A DNA stretch of 64,000 bases from Knufia peltigerae. Its lineage: Eukaryota; Ascomycota; Eurotiomycetes; Chaetothyriales; Trichomeriaceae. Below are positions 7,982 to 15,760 of the stretch, in pieces. The position numbers were made by a program, and so were the translations under genes. The stretch covers positions 1-64,000 of the forward strand of contig JAPDRN010000129.1 of assembly GCA_030247855.1 (NCBI GenBank). Direction: 5' to 3'. Within the stretch, counting starts at the first letter, position 1. Each line of letters starts with the position of its first letter. The notes under the pieces were generated by a model. It ran no database searches and was not told the DNA's origin. It saw only the letters and a program-made list of their open reading frames with translations.

Positions 7982-8921
7982 CGCGATCACTCCTGCGCAG
8001 CGTGCGCCACAGGCGGGCGAGCAGGCCGGTGTCGGCAGTGCTGGCACGAGCGCCCGACAGCGGTGCGGCAGGCGCGACCTGCAGCTGTGCGTAACCGCAC
8101 AGGTAGGCGGCGTGGATGAAATCGCGCACGGCGGCGGCGGGAAGATCCAGCAGCATCGCGCATTCGTCCACCGTGCAGGCACGCTTGAGCAGCAGCGAGC
8201 ACAGACGGAAGCCATCGTGATCGTGCCCCAGCACGCGGAAATCCGGCCAGCGCAGCAGCTTCACCGACGCCCCGCGCAGGCGCTCATCCAACGCTTGCCA
8301 GTGGCGGCTGCGCTGCGCCCATTGCCACAGCAACGGACGCAGCGGCAGGCGCGTGCGGTCACCGGCCAGTGCCTGCAGCTGTGCCGGCTGCAATGCGTCC
8401 AGATACAGATGCTCGAAGCCCTGTGCCAGCCGTTCCACCAGCACCGTGGCCGGCTCGTGCAGCAGCACCGCCTGGTCCTGTTCCAGATCCAGCAGCAACA
8501 GTGGCTCTGTGCCCTCGCCCAACAGCGCCCGCCCCTGCCGCAATGGCAGGCGCTCGCGCAATAGACGGGTGATCGCGTGCGCACCGTCCGCCAGGCGGAT
8601 CGGTGTCGCTGCGGTACCGGCCTGCATGCCGCGCAGTGCGCGTCCTATCGCGCCATCATCCAATACGTCCTGGCCACCATCGCCTTCGCGCAGCTGGCCA
8701 CCGAGGTCTTCGATCCAGCAGTGCAGCCGCGGGCGCTGCTGGCGCATGCGCAGTGCCGCGTTGCGCAGCGCCGGCGTATCGCGGATCACCAGCAGGTCGC
8801 AGTCGTCCAGGTCCTGGCTGCGGCGGATCTGCCCGTCGGGCAACGCCGCGGCCAACCGCAGCCGCTGCAGCAGGGCCTGTTCGCCCTGGATATCGGTTCC
8901 CACTACGAGCACGCGTGCCAT
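7974..8921 (-). CDS. Unknown 315-residue protein of the GTPase operon
   Basis: I do not recognise this protein as a named family. Its first 50 or so residues (ARVLVVGTDIQGEQALLQRL ... DDCDLLVIRD) look like a Rossmann or receiver-like fold without the phospho-acceptor set. The C-terminal part (DGFRLCSLLLKRACTVDECA, then AVRDFIHAAYLCGYAQL) resembles a small winged-helix module. It is rich in Leu, Arg and Gln and has no membrane segment. It is the first gene of the operon and is translationally coupled to the GTPase, so it may be the regulator or effector of the switch. Confidence 0.6.
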   Translation of the reverse strand: MARVLVVGTDIQGEQALLQRLRLAAALPDGQIRRSQDLDDCDLLVIRDTPALRNAALRMRQQRPRLHCWIEDLGGQLREGDGGQDVLDDGAIGRALRGMQAGTAATPIRLADGAHAITRLLRERLPLRQGRALLGEGTEPLLLLDLEQDQAVLLHEPATVLVERLAQGFEHLYLDALQPAQLQALAGDRTRLPLRPLLWQWAQRSRHWQALDERLRGASVKLLRWPDFRVLGHDHDGFRLCSLLLKRACTVDECAMLLDLPAAAVRDFIHAAYLCGYAQLQVAPAAPLSGARASTADTGLLARLWRTLRRSDRDA

Positions 8922-9145
8922 CCATGTTCCCCGTGCGACCGCCTCCCCGGCGGTCTCGCATCGCCAAGGCTAGGCCATGGCTTGCCGCCATCGTCGTGAT
9001 CGACTGCTCATATTGGCGGCAGTGGTGAACACGCACGCGTCCGTTCTGCGACGGCCATCGCGGGCAAGTTTCATGCCGTGTTGACGGCATTCCGACAGCC
9101 GACGGATTTCACGGTTCTGGGCCCGAGTAGACCTACGCCATGGGT

Positions 9146-9184
9146 GGGGTCAGATCCCTCTGCGGTGCAGAGGGATCTGACCCC
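9146..9184. repeat. GGGGTCAGA-ended palindrome
   Basis: Two perfect 18-base arms (GGGGTCAGATCCCTCTGC and its complement) around a 3-base loop. A relative with the same ends lies at 48657-48687, so this is a second dispersed palindrome family, separate from the GTAG elements. Confidence 0.8.
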
Positions 9185-9192
9185 GGGCCCGC

Positions 9193-9220
9193 AAAAAAAA
9201 CCCGCGCCGAGGCGCGGGTT
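9193..9220 (-). terminator. Rho-independent terminator of icd
   Basis: Read on the minus strand: a 10-bp GC-rich stem (AACCCGCGCC with GGCGCGGGTT, 2-base gap) followed by a run of eight T. Confidence 0.9.
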
Positions 9221-9247
9221 TCGAGGTCACAACCGGGCAGCGATGGA

Positions 9248-9808
9248 TCAGCCGCGCAGCTGCTCCAGCGCGGCGTTGAAGGTCGCGCTCGGACGCATCG
9301 CGGCAGCGGCCTTGGCCACGTCCGGACGGTAGTAGCCACCAATGTCCACGGCCTTGCCCTGCACCGCGATCAGCTCGTCGATGATCTTCTGCTCGTTGTC
9401 GGCCAGCGCCTTCGCCAGCGGAGCGAAGCGCGCCTGCAGTGCGGCGTCTTCGTTCTGTGCCGCCAGCGCCTGCGCCCAGTACAGGGCGATGTAGAAGTGG
9501 CTGCCACGGTTGTCGATGCCACCGAGCTTGCGCGACGGCGACTTGTCGTTGTCCAGGAACTGACCGTTGGCCTCGTCCAGCGCCTTGGCCAGCACCCGGG
9601 CGGCAGCGTTGTCGTAGCGGTTGCCGAGGTGCTCCAGCGACGCGGCCAGGGCCAGGAATTCGCCCAGCGAATCCCAACGCAGGTAGTCCTCTTCGACGAA
9701 CTGCTGCACGTGCTTCGGCGCCGAACCACCCGCACCGGTCTCGAACAGGCCGCCACCGGCCATCAGCGGCACGATCGACAACATCTTGGCGCTGGTGCCC
9801 AGTTCCAT

Positions 9809-9853
<45 letters not shown>

Positions 9854-10445
9854 CACCGAAATGGTGTCCTCACCCTTGCGGATGCGGGCCAGCGAGAAGG
9901 TGGTCGCTTCCACCGGCGGCAGGATGCGGATGTCCAGGCCGTTGGTGTCGTGGTCCTTCAGGTACGTCTCGACCTTGGCGATGACCTGCGCGTCGTGTGC
10001 ACGGGCGGCGTCCAGCCAGAACACGGCCGGGGTGCTGCTCAGGCGGGCGCGTTCGACGGCCAGCTTGACCCAGTCCTGGATCGGCGCGTCCTTGGTCTGG
10101 CACATGCGCCAGATGTCGCCCGCTTCCACGGCGTGTTCGAATACCACGTTGCCGGCGTCGTCGGTGACCTTGACCACGCCGTCGGCAGCGATCTGGAAGG
10201 TCTTGTCATGCGAGCCGTACTCTTCAGCCTTCTGCGCCATCAGGCCGACGTTGGGCACCGAGCCCATGGTGGCCGGGTTGAAGGCACCGTTGCTGCGGCA
10301 GTCGTCGATGACGGCCTGGTACACGCCGGCGTAGCAGCGGTCCGGAATGACCGCCTTGGTGTCCTGCAGCTTGCCTTCGGCGTTCCACATCTTGCCGGAG
10401 TCGCGGATCATCGCCGGCATCGAGGCGTCGACGATCACATCGCTC

Positions 10446-10491
<46 letters not shown>

Positions 10492-11470
10492 CGCCCGGGC
10501 GCTGTGCATACTCGGCAGCAAGGTCGGCCTCGATGGCGGTACGGGTGGCTTCGGGCAGCGACGGCAGGCGCGCGGCCAGGTCACCGATGCCGTTGTTGGC
10601 ATCGAAACCGGCCTGCTTGAGCACGTCGGCGTGCTTGGCGAGCACATCCTTGTAGAACTCGTTGACCGCCACGCCGAACATGATCGGGTCGGAGACCTTC
10701 ATCATGGTCGCCTTCAGGTGCAGCGAGAACAGCACGCCCTGGGCCTTGGCATCGGCGATCTGCTCGCCGATGAAAGCGGCCAGTGCCTTGCGGCTCATCA
10801 CCGCCGCGTCGACGATCTCACCGGCCTTGACCGCGGTCTTTTCCTTCAGCACGACGGTGCTGCCGTCCTTGCCGTGGAAGGTGATCTTCAGCGAACCGGC
10901 GTTGGCCAGCGTGGCCGACTTCTCGCTGCCGTAGAAATCACCGGCAGCCATGTGCGCGACGTGCGACTTCGAATCGGACGCCCAGGCGCCCATGCGGTGC
11001 GGATGCTTGCGGGCGTAGTTCTTCACCGACAGCGGCGCGCGCCGATCGGAGTTGCCTTCGCGCAGCACCGGATTCACCGCACTGCCCTTGACCTTGTCGT
11101 AGCGCGCCTTGTAGTCGCGCTGCTGGTCGTCGGCCGGGGTTTCCGGGTAATCCGGCAGCGGATAACCCTGGTCCTGCAGTTCCTTGATGGCAGCCTTCAG
11201 CTGCGGCACCGAGGCGGAGATGTTCGGCAGCTTGATGATGTTGGCGTCGGGGGTGGTCGCCAGCTGGCCCAGCTCGGCCAGGTCATCGTTGACCTTCTGC
11301 GCATCGCTCAGCAGTTCCGGGAACAGCGACAGGATGCGGCCGGACAGCGAGATGTCACGGGTTTCCACCGCGATGCCGGCGGTGGAGGTATAGGCGTCGA
11401 CGATCGGCAGCAGCGACTGGGTGGCCAGGAACGGTGCTTCGTCGGTCAGCGTGTAGAGGATCTTGGACAT
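9248..11470 (-). CDS. icd: Monomeric NADP-dependent isocitrate dehydrogenase
   Basis: 740 residues, the length of the monomeric (Azotobacter/Corynebacterium-type) IDH and far longer than the 416-residue dimeric enzyme. It oxidises isocitrate to 2-oxoglutarate with NADP in the TCA cycle. The family N terminus (MSKILYTLTDEAPFLATQSL) and conserved stretches such as RNGSDRRAPLSVKNYARKHP-like REGNSDRRAPLSVKNYARKH are present along the whole protein. It has its own terminator. An AceK kinase gene lies 4 kb away, although AceK is known for acting on the dimeric enzyme. Confidence 0.95.
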
Positions 11471-11665
11471 GGGGGACTTGGACTCTGTAGCAGTGCTCAG
11501 GGGAAGGCCGGCGCCAGCGCCGGGCCACGTGCAGCCGTGTCGCTTTCCCCCGCCGCCGTCAGGGTGGGCGCGCGCCGGGGAAACCCCTGCATTGTCGCGT
11601 TTTCAGCCGCGCGGGGCAAAGCCGCGCCATACGCGACGGTACTGCACCCCGGCAACGCTGTGATC

Positions 11666-11689
11666 CATCCACGCATGACGTGGTTCTAC
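11666..11689 (-). repeat. SMAG palindrome, degenerate
   Basis: CATCCACGCATGACGTGG followed by TTCTAC: the standard subtype with two mismatches in the stem, GTAG end on the minus strand. Confidence 0.65.
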
Positions 11690-11728
11690 GGAAAGGTGGC
11701 CGTGCGTGGATTGGTCAGGTACCCGCCA

Positions 11729-11752
11729 GTGGATCCACGCCATGCGTGGATG
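11729..11752 (+). repeat. SMAG palindrome with GTGG end
   Basis: The stem GATCCACGCCATGCGTGGAT is intact, but the leading GTAG is GTGG. Confidence 0.7.
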
Positions 11753-11776
11753 GAGCCTTCCCGCAAAAGCCACAAA

Positions 11777-11807
11777 CAAAAAAGGACGCAGCCTCGCGGC
11801 TGCGTCC
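11777..11807 (-). terminator. Rho-independent terminator of the lipoprotein gene
   Basis: GGACGCAGCC and GGCTGCGTCC form a 10-bp stem with a 4-base loop; on the minus strand it is followed by seven T (11777-11783). Confidence 0.9.
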
Positions 11808-11841
11808 ATCGTGAGTCCAACCGGGAGAGAGTCGGCGGGAC

Positions 11842-12345
11842 TTACTTGACCTCGAACTCCTGCGGCGTTCCGGCCGCCTTACCATCAACCATGACTTCGG
11901 CGCGGTACTTGCCGGCCGGCCAGCCATTGGCATTCTTGAAGGTGATGTTGGTGGTCTCAGCACCACTGGTGTTCAGGGTCGCGTTCTGCTCGCCGGCCAC
12001 CTGGCCGTCCTGGAAGGTCAGCTTGGCGCCGACAGTCACATTGTTGGCCGCGCCATCGGTCTTCACCGAGACGATGACATCGTCCTTCGGCGCGAACAGG
12101 GCGGCCGTGGTCACCGACTTGTCAGCTGCGGCAGTCTTGCCGACAGTGACCGCCGATACCGCCACGGCCGATGCAGCCATCGGCGGCGGCGCACCGGTCA
12201 TCGGCGCGGGCGCCTCGGCCGGCGTGGTTGCCGCCGGAGCCGCGTTGTTGTCTGCGGTTTCTTCCTTCTTCTTGCAGCCCACCAGGGCGACACTGCCCAG
12301 CAGCGCGGCCAGCAGGGCATTCTGAAGCGGGGTCGTCTTGATCAT
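11842..12345 (-). CDS. Lipoprotein of unknown function
   Basis: 167 residues. A lipoprotein signal ends in the lipobox LVGC (Cys24), followed by KKKEE, with no Asp at +2, so outer-membrane sorting is likely. Then comes a low-complexity Ala/Pro/Thr linker (about residues 30-60) and a C-terminal domain of about 100 residues that looks like an Ig-like beta sandwich (ITFKNANGWPAGKYRAEVMV). GAGGAA precedes the ATG. A strong terminator follows, so it is probably transcribed alone. Function unknown. Confidence 0.75.
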   Translation of the reverse strand: MIKTTPLQNALLAALLGSVALVGCKKKEETADNNAAPAATTPAEAPAPMTGAPPPMAASAVAVSAVTVGKTAAADKSVTTAALFAPKDDVIVSVKTDGAANNVTVGAKLTFQDGQVAGEQNATLNTSGAETTNITFKNANGWPAGKYRAEVMVDGKAAGTPQEFEVK

Positions 12346-12393
12346 TCGGGGTTCCTCACAGGGATTGTTCGGACGGCGATTGGATCGCCGGCA

Positions 12394-12687
12394 TTACTTC
12401 GGCGGCAGTTTCAGGGTCTGGCCCGGGAAGATCTTGTCCGGGTCGTCGAGCACATCGCGGTTGGCTTCGAAGATCTTCTTCCAGGCGTTGGCATCGCCCA
12501 GGTGCTGCTTGGCGATCTTCGACAGCGAATCACCCTTCTGCACAGTGTAGGTGCCACCGCTGACCACCTCGGCGGTACTGTCCACCGACGCACTGACGCC
12601 GGAGAAGTCCGCCTTGGGGACCTGCTCGGCGGTACTGTCGACGCTGCCACTGACGCCGGAGAAATCGGCTTTCTTCTCGGTACTCAT
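12394..12687 (-). CDS. Small LysM-domain protein
   Basis: 97 residues. The C-terminal 50 residues form a LysM module (GGTYTVQKGDSLSKIAKQHL ... IFPGQTLKLP), a peptidoglycan-binding fold. The N-terminal half is a tandem repeat of a KADFSGVS.SVDSTAE unit. There is no visible signal peptide, as in the cytoplasmic/periplasmic LysM protein YgaU of E. coli. The start at 12687 is preceded by CGGGAGTG; the open frame upstream to 13080 runs antisense-like through noncoding DNA and is rejected. Confidence 0.8.
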   Translation of the reverse strand: MSTEKKADFSGVSGSVDSTAEQVPKADFSGVSASVDSTAEVVSGGTYTVQKGDSLSKIAKQHLGDANAWKKIFEANRDVLDDPDKIFPGQTLKLPPK

Positions 12688-12765
12688 CCACACACTCCCG
12701 TCTGTATGACTACATGGCTGGCACGGTGTCATAGAGGTTGTTAAATGGGGATGGTGCCGATGTGA

Positions 12766-12785
12766 AGCCGCCCCCTGGGGCGGCT
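12766..12785. terminator. Hairpin between queF and the LysM gene
   Basis: AGCCGCCCC pairs with GGGGCGGCT with almost no loop. It lies just downstream of queF on the minus strand. No T-run. Confidence 0.4.
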
Positions 12786-12816
12786 GAACAATCGAGGCGG
12801 AAAGCGGCTGCTGGGC

Positions 12817-12840
12817 TCGCCGGGCATGGCCCGGTGCTAC
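12817..12840 (-). repeat. SMAG palindrome (GCCGGGC type)
   Basis: CGCCGGGCATGGCCCGG followed by TGCTAC, i.e. a GTAG end on the minus strand, directly abutting the hairpin at the end of queF. Confidence 0.75.
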
Positions 12841-12866
12841 CAGTAACCGCCTGCGGCGGTTACTGG
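12840..12866. repeat. Palindrome spanning the queF stop codon
   Basis: Two perfect 12-base arms (CCAGTAACCGCC and GGCGGTTACTGG) around TGC. The queF TAA stop (12860-12862) lies inside the arm, so the palindrome forms part of the gene end. Confidence 0.8.
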
Positions 12867-13678
12867 CGCAGTTCGCGGTAGGTCGCGGCCGGGGCGGCGA
12901 TGCCGGGGCTGGCGCGCCACGGGTTGATGTCCAAGCCACCGCGACGGGTATAGCGGGCTTCCACTTCCAGCCACTGCGGCCGGCAGCGCGCGGACACTTC
13001 GCTGAAGATCCGCTCGACGCACTGCTCATGGAACTCGGCGTGCTCGCGGTAGCTGACCAGGTAGCGCAGCAGGCCGGCACGATCGATCTGCGGGCCGCGA
13101 TAGCGCAGGCTGACGGTGGCCCAGTCCGGCTGACCGGTGACCGGGCAGTTGGACTTCAGCAGGGCCGAGACCAGGGTCTCCTCCACCAGCGCTTCGGCGT
13201 TGGCCGACAGGTAGTCCGCCTGCGGCGGGCCATAGCAGTCGATGTCCACATCAAGGCCGTCGATCAACTCGCCCAGCGGCGATTCGCACAGCGCCGGCAG
13301 CCCGAACGTGACCTGGACCGGTGCACCGGCGCAGGCCGACAGGTCGGCGACGAGGCGCTCGCGCAAAGCGTCGGCACTATCCAGGCGGGTGCTGTTGAGC
13401 GAGTTCAGATACAGCTTGAACGACTTCGACTCGATCAGCCGCGGCGAGGTGCACGGCACCTGCACGGTGGCGACGGCGACCTGCGGTTTGCCACGCGGGT
13501 CGAGCCAGCTCAGCTCGAAGGCGTGCCAGCGGTCGTGGCCGACGAACGGCAACGCGGCCTCGTCCAGACCGATCTCGGCGCGGGCGCCGACGCGCGGGAT
13601 GGGAAACAGCAGGCCGGGATCGTACTGCGACGGGTAACTGACCTCGCGACCGAGGCTGGAATCCTGTGGGGTGTTCAT
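12860..13678 (-). CDS. queF: NADPH-dependent 7-cyano-7-deazaguanine reductase
   Basis: 272 residues, the long (YqcD/E. coli-type) QueF. It reduces preQ0 to preQ1 in queuosine synthesis for tRNA. The QueF signature ESKSFKLYLNS and the active-site cysteine in LLKSNCPVTGQPDWA are present, as are the C-terminal FHEQC and RRGGLDINPWR motifs. The ATG at 13678 fits the family start. The stop codon is embedded in a palindrome. No other queuosine gene is adjacent. Confidence 0.95.
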   Translation of the reverse strand: MNTPQDSSLGREVSYPSQYDPGLLFPIPRVGARAEIGLDEAALPFVGHDRWHAFELSWLDPRGKPQVAVATVQVPCTSPRLIESKSFKLYLNSLNSTRLDSADALRERLVADLSACAGAPVQVTFGLPALCESPLGELIDGLDVDIDCYGPPQADYLSANAEALVEETLVSALLKSNCPVTGQPDWATVSLRYRGPQIDRAGLLRYLVSYREHAEFHEQCVERIFSEVSARCRPQWLEVEARYTRRGGLDINPWRASPGIAAPAATYRELRQ

Positions 13679-13991
13679 GCTGCTTATTGTATCGCGCGTA
13701 GAGCGGGCCTTCGGCCGGGTCGGCCAACGGCGGAGCCCCTCCGTGGTGGGTGGGTTGGTCGCCTACAGCCGGGATTCTGGAGTTGGCCGGGCGGGGAGGC
13801 TGGGCAGGGGGCGCTGCAAGTACGTCCATGTAAGCTCGGTCGCCGCATCCATGCGGCTCACGCCCCTGCCCAGCCTCCCCGCCCGGCCTCTGACAGTTTC
13901 CTGCGCGCGGCCGCCACCACGGGAATGATCAGGAAAATCAAAATCAAAATCAAAAGCAGAAGCCGATCCTTCAGACATTCACCATGTCTGC

Positions 13992-14015
13992 CATCCACGC
14001 ATGGCGTGGATCTAC
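13992..14015 (-). repeat. SMAG palindrome (GTAGATCCACGC type)
   Basis: Perfect copy of the standard subtype, inside large repeat copy A. Confidence 0.85.
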
Positions 14016-14016
14016 T

Positions 14017-14040
14017 GTGTCGACCAAGGTCGACACCTAC
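14017..14040 (-). repeat. SMAG palindrome (GTAGGTGTCGACC type)
   Basis: GTGTCGACC and GGTCGACAC arms with a GTAG end on the minus strand, one base after the previous element. The same tandem pair recurs at 32796-32844. Confidence 0.85.
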
Positions 14041-14254
14041 CAACAGCCGCGTGAACCTGTCGGGGGTGGGGCGGTGTGGGCCTGCAGGACCGTTGGCGCC
14101 ATGGATGGCGCCATCGAGCCCCCATGGACGGGTTTACGGCGTGTCCTGCAGGCCCACACCGCCCCGCCCAACCAGCAGAAATCCAGCACCGCTTTTGCCG
14201 TTGACGTTGCCGTTGCTTCGGCGGGTGCAGGGCTGCAAGCCCTGCCGATATCCC

Positions 14255-15574
14255 TCAACCAGCCGGGGTGCCGGCGCCGTGCAGGTAATCCAGGCTCACC
14301 TGCAGCAGCGCACGGAATCCAACATCCAGTGCCTTCTCATCCAGCAGGAACTTCGGCGAATGATTGGCCGGCGCCGTCGCCGGGTCGATGCCCACGCTGG
14401 TCGAGCCGACGAAGAAGAACATGCCCGGCACTTCCTTGGCGTACAGCGAGAAATCCTCCGCGCCCATCTGCAGCGGCGGCTCGTACACGTTGTCCTTGCC
14501 CACCACCGCCTGCAGGCTCGGCAGCATCTTCGCGGTCAATACCGGGTCGTTCACCGTGGCCGGGTTGCCTTCCGATTCGTAGATGTCGGTCACCGCCTTG
14601 GCCCCATGCGCGGCAGCGGTGTGATCGGCCACGTTGCGCAGGTCGGCGAAGATCTGCTGGCGCATGCCTTCGTCAAAGGTGCGGATGGTGCCGACCATCT
14701 CCACTTCATCGGGAATGATGTTGTAGCGGATGCCGCCGTTGATCGCGCCGAAGGTCAGTACCGCCGGCTGCTTGGAGAGGTTGGCGCGGCGGCTGACGAT
14801 GGTCTGTGCGGTGCCGATCAGATCGGCAGTAGCAACAATCGGGTCGACGCCGTTCCACGGTGCCGAGCCATGGGTCTGCCGGCCGATCACCTTGATGCCG
14901 AAACGATCGGACGCGGCCATCAGCGGGCCACCGCGCACCGCGATCTGCCCTGCCTGCACGCTGGAGAACACATGCAGGCCGAATACCGCCTCGGGCTTGA
15001 AGTCGGCAAACAGACCCTCCTTCAGCATCAGCGCAGCACCGCCCTCTTCCGGCGGCGGCGCACCTTCTTCGGACGGCTGGAAGATCAGCATCACCTGGCC
15101 CGGCAGGTCCTTCTTCATCGCCACCAGCGCTTCGGCCACGCCGAGCAGGGTGGCGGTGTGCGCGTCATGGCCACAGGCGTGCATCACCCCCACCGTCTGC
15201 CCGCGGTACTGGGCGGTGGCCTTTGACGCAAACGGCAGGCTGGTCTGCTCGGTCACCGGCAGTGCGTCCATGTCCGCGCGCAGGGCGATCTTCGGGCCGG
15301 GCTTGCCGCCTTCGATGATCGCCACCACGCCGTGGTGGGCGATACCGGTCTTCGGTTTCAGGCCCATCGCGCGCAGGCGCTTGGCGACCTCGGCGGAGGT
15401 GCGCTCCTCGCGGTTGGACAGTTCCGGGTGCTGATGGAAATCGCGCCGCCATTCAACCACTTTGGCCTGCAGGCGCTGCGCGGCGGCGGTCACTTCCGGG
15501 CGCTGGGCGTCCTCGGCATGGGCGAGGGCCGGCAGGGCCAGCAGCAGGGCGGACAGCAGCAACGAACGGCGCAT
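14255..15574 (-). CDS. Secreted M20-family amidohydrolase/peptidase
   Basis: 439 residues. A classical signal peptide (MRRSLLLSALLLALPALAHA, cleavage before EDAQ) is followed by an M20D metallopeptidase: HACGHDAH at about residues 125-132 supplies metal ligands, QPSEEG the catalytic glutamate region, and the dimerisation domain follows (GSAPWNGVDPI). Relatives hydrolyse N-acyl amino acids or hippurate; the substrate here is unknown and the signal peptide places it in the periplasm or outside. The ATG at 15574 follows GGAGATCGAG; the upstream frame to 15640 lacks a signal peptide start. It diverges from the efflux operon. Confidence 0.9.
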   Translation of the reverse strand: MRRSLLLSALLLALPALAHAEDAQRPEVTAAAQRLQAKVVEWRRDFHQHPELSNREERTSAEVAKRLRAMGLKPKTGIAHHGVVAIIEGGKPGPKIALRADMDALPVTEQTSLPFASKATAQYRGQTVGVMHACGHDAHTATLLGVAEALVAMKKDLPGQVMLIFQPSEEGAPPPEEGGAALMLKEGLFADFKPEAVFGLHVFSSVQAGQIAVRGGPLMAASDRFGIKVIGRQTHGSAPWNGVDPIVATADLIGTAQTIVSRRANLSKQPAVLTFGAINGGIRYNIIPDEVEMVGTIRTFDEGMRQQIFADLRNVADHTAAAHGAKAVTDIYESEGNPATVNDPVLTAKMLPSLQAVVGKDNVYEPPLQMGAEDFSLYAKEVPGMFFFVGSTSVGIDPATAPANHSPKFLLDEKALDVGFRALLQVSLDYLHGAGTPAG

Positions 15575-15760
15575 CTCGATCTCCACGGAAGGGGGCTGCA
15601 CCTGAATGTAGGGCAACCTCGCCGCTACGGGAACCTCCACCTTCGCCCACTGGTCTGAGCGCCCGTCCCATCCGTCATGCAGGAAACCCGGTGGGCCACA
15701 GGTATGCTTTGCGCATTGCCACCCGGGGTGCCACCCCGTCCAGCCCTCTTGGAGTCTTGA

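Larger units (their letters stand above)
8922..9247. other. Intergenic region between the GTPase operon and icd
   Basis: No gene seen. It should hold the promoter of the minus-strand GTPase operon. It contains a 39-base palindrome (9146-9184) and the icd terminator (9193-9220). Confidence 0.6.
11471..11841. other. Intergenic region upstream of icd
   Basis: No gene seen. It holds the icd promoter region, two imperfect SMAG elements (11666-11689 and 11729-11752) and the terminator of the lipoprotein gene (11777-11807). Confidence 0.6.
13729..14190. repeat. Large structured intergenic repeat, copy A
   Basis: A composite element between queF and the M20 peptidase. It has a long hairpin (arms 13785-13813 and 13861-13888, loop 47 bases containing GCATCCATGC-type inner pairing), an A-rich spacer (AAAATCAAAATCAAAATC), two SMAG palindromes and a second long hairpin (arms 14068-14090 and 14143-14165). 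Copy B at 32570-32970 has the same order of parts and identical loop segments (CTGCAAGTAC, TCCATGTAAGCTCGGTCG). Short open frames through it are artefacts. Confidence 0.85.

Noticed and set aside
9140..12325. A 1061-codon plus-strand open frame
   Set aside because: Antisense to icd and the lipoprotein, passing through a palindrome, a terminator and SMAG repeats.
13763..14258. Several short open frames (for example with TYLQRPLPSLPARP or MAPTVLQAHTAPPP) that look like small proteins
   Set aside because: They are translations of the large hairpin repeat; similar peptides appear in copy B only because the DNA repeat is shared, and none has a ribosome site of note.
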